A DNA stretch of 64,000 bases, from positions 1-64,000 of the forward strand of contig JAIPGD010000002.1 in assembly GCA_021736305.1 (NCBI GenBank), given 5' to 3'. Shown here in pieces: positions 60,515 to 64,000 of this stretch. Numbering within the stretch: the first letter of the stretch is position 1; every line of letters starts with the position of its first letter. Under the pieces are notes generated by a model. It saw only the letters and a program-made list of their open reading frames with translations. It was not told the DNA's origin and searched no databases. The position numbers were made by a program, and so were the translations under genes. Source of the stretch: Candidatus Izemoplasma sp. GTDB lineage: Bacteria > Bacillota_I > Bacilli_A > Izemoplasmatales > Hujiaoplasmataceae.

Positions 60515-61960
60515 TCACTTTAAAACTTTATAAATATTATTAATAATATCGCTCGCTAACATACTAACCTCTCCAAACTCATCTCTTGCATAATTAGCCG
60601 CAATAGAATGAACCAATACAGCCTTTATACTCGCACTTAATGGAGAATTATCTTTTAAATAACTTGAAACTATACCCGTTAACACATCACCACTACCAGC
60701 TGTTGCTAATCCAGGATTCCTAGCTTGAAATAAGTAGATGTGTTTTTTATTTGCAATAACATTTGTTTGCCCTTTTAAAATTAAGGTAACACCTTTTTCA
60801 ACAATTGTTTTTACATATTTAAAAGGGTCTTCTTCAACATCTTGAACTCCAATATTAAATAAATCACTAAACTCTTTTTCATGAGGGGTTAAAATAAAGT
60901 TTTTATTATTAATATTATCCAAATCTAAATACTTTAATCCCCCAGCGTCAACAACAGTCTTAACATTTGAAGCATTAATTTTAGAAAAAATATTTGCAAG
61001 TTTTTTATTGTCTGGAGCCATTCCCGGACCAAACACAATAGAATCAGGTCTATCAATGTCAATATCTTCATCAATCTCTTTATAAATCACTTCTAAATGC
61101 TTAGCCACTGGATTTTCTTGGAATACATAAGCAATTCCCTGTCCAGACCTTAAAGCCGCCATAACAGATAAATTTATTGCCCCTGGTGTAGATTTAGAAC
61201 CGCCAAAAAAATATCCTAATCCATAATTATATTTATATGAATTATGAATTCGTTTTTTTGGTTCGATTGAGAAATCATGATAATCAATAAGTTTTACAGA
61301 AATATCATGTTTTGTCACTAAACCTATATCCAATATCTTTGATTCTCCATGATAATCAAGAGCATCATTTAAAATGTTTCCATACTTGTAAAAACCAATA
61401 ATTCCAGTTAAATTAGCCTTAATTGCTTGATCATAAATTAATCCATTATTCGGATTAATTCCTGAAGGTATATCAATCGAATAAACTACTTTATTCAAGC
61501 TATTAATATATTCAACTACCTTTAAATACTGGCCACCTAATTTTCGGTTTAAACCCACACCAATAATACCATCAATAACAAATTTAGAAGATAAAATCGC
61601 TTTATTAACTTCTCCTTCATTATGTTTAGAAGCTATAATTACTTTTGTTTTCTTACTTACTTGGTTGAAATAGTATTTAAAAGATCCAGAAGCAGATTCT
61701 ACCGTTCCTATGACTACTAGTTTTGGTTTATAACCCAAATTTAGAAGCTCCAAAAAAACAACTAAACCATCACCACCATTATTTCCTGTTCCAGATACAA
61801 CAGTAATGCGTTCATCTTTTTCTGGTTTAACACGCAATAAGATATCTTCTAATAATTTAATTCCAGCATTTTTCATTAAATCTATTTCAGAAAAACTTGC
61901 CTCTTTAATTGTTAAAGCTTCAATTTCCTTGATTTCATTAACTGATAAAACTGACTCCAT
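60515..61960 (-). CDS. nnr: Bifunctional NAD(P)H-hydrate epimerase/dehydratase
   Basis: SGTGNNGGDGLV; LTPHEKEFSDLF; NPGLATAGSGDVLTGIV. Confidence 0.95.
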   Translation of the reverse strand: MESVLSVNEIKEIEALTIKEASFSEIDLMKNAGIKLLEDILLRVKPEKDERITVVSGTGNNGGDGLVVFLELLNLGYKPKLVVIGTVESASGSFKYYFNQVSKKTKVIIASKHNEGEVNKAILSSKFVIDGIIGVGLNRKLGGQYLKVVEYINSLNKVVYSIDIPSGINPNNGLIYDQAIKANLTGIIGFYKYGNILNDALDYHGESKILDIGLVTKHDISVKLIDYHDFSIEPKKRIHNSYKYNYGLGYFFGGSKSTPGAINLSVMAALRSGQGIAYVFQENPVAKHLEVIYKEIDEDIDIDRPDSIVFGPGMAPDNKKLANIFSKINASNVKTVVDAGGLKYLDLDNINNKNFILTPHEKEFSDLFNIGVQDVEEDPFKYVKTIVEKGVTLILKGQTNVIANKKHIYLFQARNPGLATAGSGDVLTGIVSSYLKDNSPLSASIKAVLVHSIAANYARDEFGEVSMLASDIINNIYKVLK

Positions 61961-61973
61961 TATTCCACCTTGC

Positions 61974-62726
61974 CTAAATACTAATTTCTATTTTGACAGG
62001 ACAATGATCACTGCCATAGATATCATTCATTAAATCAACATCAATAATTTTATCTTTGATTTTATTTGAAACCACAAAATAGTCGATTCTCCATCCAGCA
62101 TTGTTTTTTCTTGCATTAAAACGATATGACCACCAAGTGTATCTAATTGTATCTGGATACAACATCCTATAACTATCAGTAAAACCTGCATCTAATAATT
62201 CTTGAAATTTAGTTCTTTCTTCGATTGAAAATCCAGGATTTTTTTTATTTGATTGCGGGTTTTTTAAATCTATTTCTTTATGAGCGACATTTAAATCGCC
62301 ACACAAAATAACAGGTTTAATCTTATCTAACTTTACTAAATACTCTCTAAAACGGTCTTCAAAATCCATTCGATAATCTAATCTAATAAGTTCAGGTCTT
62401 GCATTTGGTACATATACATTTACAAAATAAAAATCATTATACTCTAAAGCAATAATTCTACCTTCATCATTGTAACCTTCACCATCAATGCCATAACTAA
62501 CACTTAAAGGTTTATGTTTTGTATATATTAAAGTGCCTGAATAACCTTTTTTATCAGCATCATTCCAATACTCATAATATCCATCATAAGCAAAGCTCTT
62601 TTGTTCTTCTTGCATCTTCGTTTCTTGTATCGCGAAAATATCAGCATTCATTTCCTTAAAAAAATCATCAAATTTCTTTTTTCTTGCGGCTCTTAAACCA
62701 TTAACATTCCATGTAATAAATCTCAT
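61974..62726 (-). CDS. exoA: Exodeoxyribonuclease III
   Basis: MRFITWNVNGLRAARKKKF; QETKMQEEQ; YGSDHCPVKIEI. Confidence 0.96.
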   Translation of the reverse strand: MRFITWNVNGLRAARKKKFDDFFKEMNADIFAIQETKMQEEQKSFAYDGYYEYWNDADKKGYSGTLIYTKHKPLSVSYGIDGEGYNDEGRIIALEYNDFYFVNVYVPNARPELIRLDYRMDFEDRFREYLVKLDKIKPVILCGDLNVAHKEIDLKNPQSNKKNPGFSIEERTKFQELLDAGFTDSYRMLYPDTIRYTWWSYRFNARKNNAGWRIDYFVVSNKIKDKIIDVDLMNDIYGSDHCPVKIEISI

Positions 62727-62824
62727 AAATTCATCCTTTCAGCATATAATATTCAACATAAAATTATACCATATAATCGAACATATTTCATTCAATCAAT
62801 ATAAAAAGTCTTTATAAGAAGAGT

Positions 62825-64000
62825 TTATTTATCCTGAAAAACATGAATATCTCCTGATCTATAAGCATTTAACAATTCAAACAAATCATTAATTTGTGAT
62901 TTTAATTCTTCACCTTTGTTTGTGTCATAAATATATGTTCTACTTTTATTGAGTTCTTCAGATCTAGTTACTGTAATAATATCTTCTTCTTTTTCTATTA
63001 ATTTTTTATAAGTATCAAAGCGCTCATGAGAAACTAAAAAGTATGCATGAGAATCACTAATCAAACTATAACCACCAATATTAGTTTTATCAGCATATTG
63101 TTTACTCATTCCTCCATCAATAGTATATACGTGTTTATTAGCTAAAACCACTTGTTCTCCTTTAGTAATATCTAAAGGAACATGTCCATTTATAATTTTT
63201 GATTTCTTATAATCAAGGCCAAATTCTTGGTAAATTCTTTTTAAAACATCCTCTTTTTCTCGGTACTTATAGTAAGGATTTTTATCTTCTCTATGTGTCT
63301 TTTTATCTCCAATAAAATATCTTTCAAAAGTTCTCATTGCTGATTTCCCAAATAAAGGCGAATATTTTCCTTGCCATAAATATAAGAAAACATCTTTATC
63401 ACCGTTTAAAGAATCATAACGGTTATAATAAGCGGTTCTTACTTTTTTATCAAAATGATCAAATAATGCTTTACCTGAATACTTTGAGCCATTTATTTCT
63501 ACTTGAGCAAAACTACCGTCATTTGTTAAAGGCAAAGCTGCATGAAATAACAAGTTATAATTATATAATAAATATAAACCGCCTTTTTCAATAACATATC
63601 TTGCGTGTGATTGTAACATTTCGTTATGTAAAAATAACTGATTTAGATGATTAATAACTTCTTGTTCTTCTTTATTTAAACGATAAGGATTTTTTTTATC
63701 TATTGTAGGGAAATTAGAATCTAATAAATCGAAATATTGATTACTGATTTTTATTTGATTTTTATTAAAATCAAGTTTATCCAATAATAATCTATCATCT
63801 AAATCAAAAGTTGGATTTCTTTTAATTACTTCACCTTCTAATTTAAATTGGATAATCGAAATAGCTTTATGGATTCTAGCTATAAAAGACAAATCTTCTA
63901 AATTATTTATATTTGAACTATCTTTTGGATAAAACTCTTTACAAGGGTCATTTCGATAATATTTTTCAGCTAATCTCGCTAATGGAATTAAATTGATTCC
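62825..64000 (-). CDS. fbp: Fructose-1,6-bisphosphatase class III, truncated by window edge
   Basis: YLWQGKYSPLFGKSAMRTFERYF; INGHVPLD; TIDGGMSKQY; frame stays open to 64000. Confidence 0.92.
   Translation of the reverse strand, partial: GINLIPLARLAEKYYRNDPCKEFYPKDSSNINNLEDLSFIARIHKAISIIQFKLEGEVIKRNPTFDLDDRLLLDKLDFNKNQIKISNQYFDLLDSNFPTIDKKNPYRLNKEEQEVINHLNQLFLHNEMLQSHARYVIEKGGLYLLYNYNLLFHAALPLTNDGSFAQVEINGSKYSGKALFDHFDKKVRTAYYNRYDSLNGDKDVFLYLWQGKYSPLFGKSAMRTFERYFIGDKKTHREDKNPYYKYREKEDVLKRIYQEFGLDYKKSKIINGHVPLDITKGEQVVLANKHVYTIDGGMSKQYADKTNIGGYSLISDSHAYFLVSHERFDTYKKLIEKEEDIITVTRSEELNKSRTYIYDTNKGEELKSQINDLFELLNAYRSGDIHVFQDK

Noticed and set aside
1-64000. Alternative genetic code (UGA = Trp) as in Mycoplasma/Spiroplasma
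   Set aside because: Full-length proteins are recovered with TGG Trp codons and UGA functions as a stop in ATGA overlaps (for example the AbrB antitoxin end).

Overview
AT-rich 64 kb bacterial chromosomal window, mostly coded on the minus strand. UGA is used as a stop (ATGA overlaps), so the code is standard. The gene repertoire suggests a fermentative, wall-less or low-GC Firmicutes/Mollicutes-type organism, possibly Izemoplasma/Acholeplasma-like; this is inference only. Housekeeping modules: CueP-type copper cassette; KamA-type radical SAM; Zur-znuABC with twin Zur-box-like palindromes; MbfA-like ferritin/VIT1; glycerol operon (glpP, glpA-like, NAD(P)/FAD oxidoreductase, DUF1667, glpK); butyrate kinase/phosphotransbutyrylase with a 4-subunit 2-oxoacid:ferredoxin oxidoreductase; gpsA; multi-subunit proline-oxidising operon with P5C dehydrogenase; pdxR/pdxST; alr; serS with T-box; MATE; PPi-type PFK; kbl-tdh; LTA-synthase-like sulfatase; nnr; exoA; fbp class III. 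Accessory regions: (a) about 41-43.9 kb, between a tRNA-Leu(GAG) terminator and a second copy of it, with an iteron-like array of TACGCACCC repeats at about 21 bp spacing; (b) about 53-57 kb downstream of tRNA-Gly(GCC), with two decayed tRNA-Gly copies, a degenerate Val-like tRNA, three copies of a conserved structured terminator-like element, an AbrB-type antitoxin with a frameshifted RelE/YafQ-like toxin, and a DUF4143 ATPase. Region (b) holds the most unusual signals. All family calls come from motif recognition without database searches.
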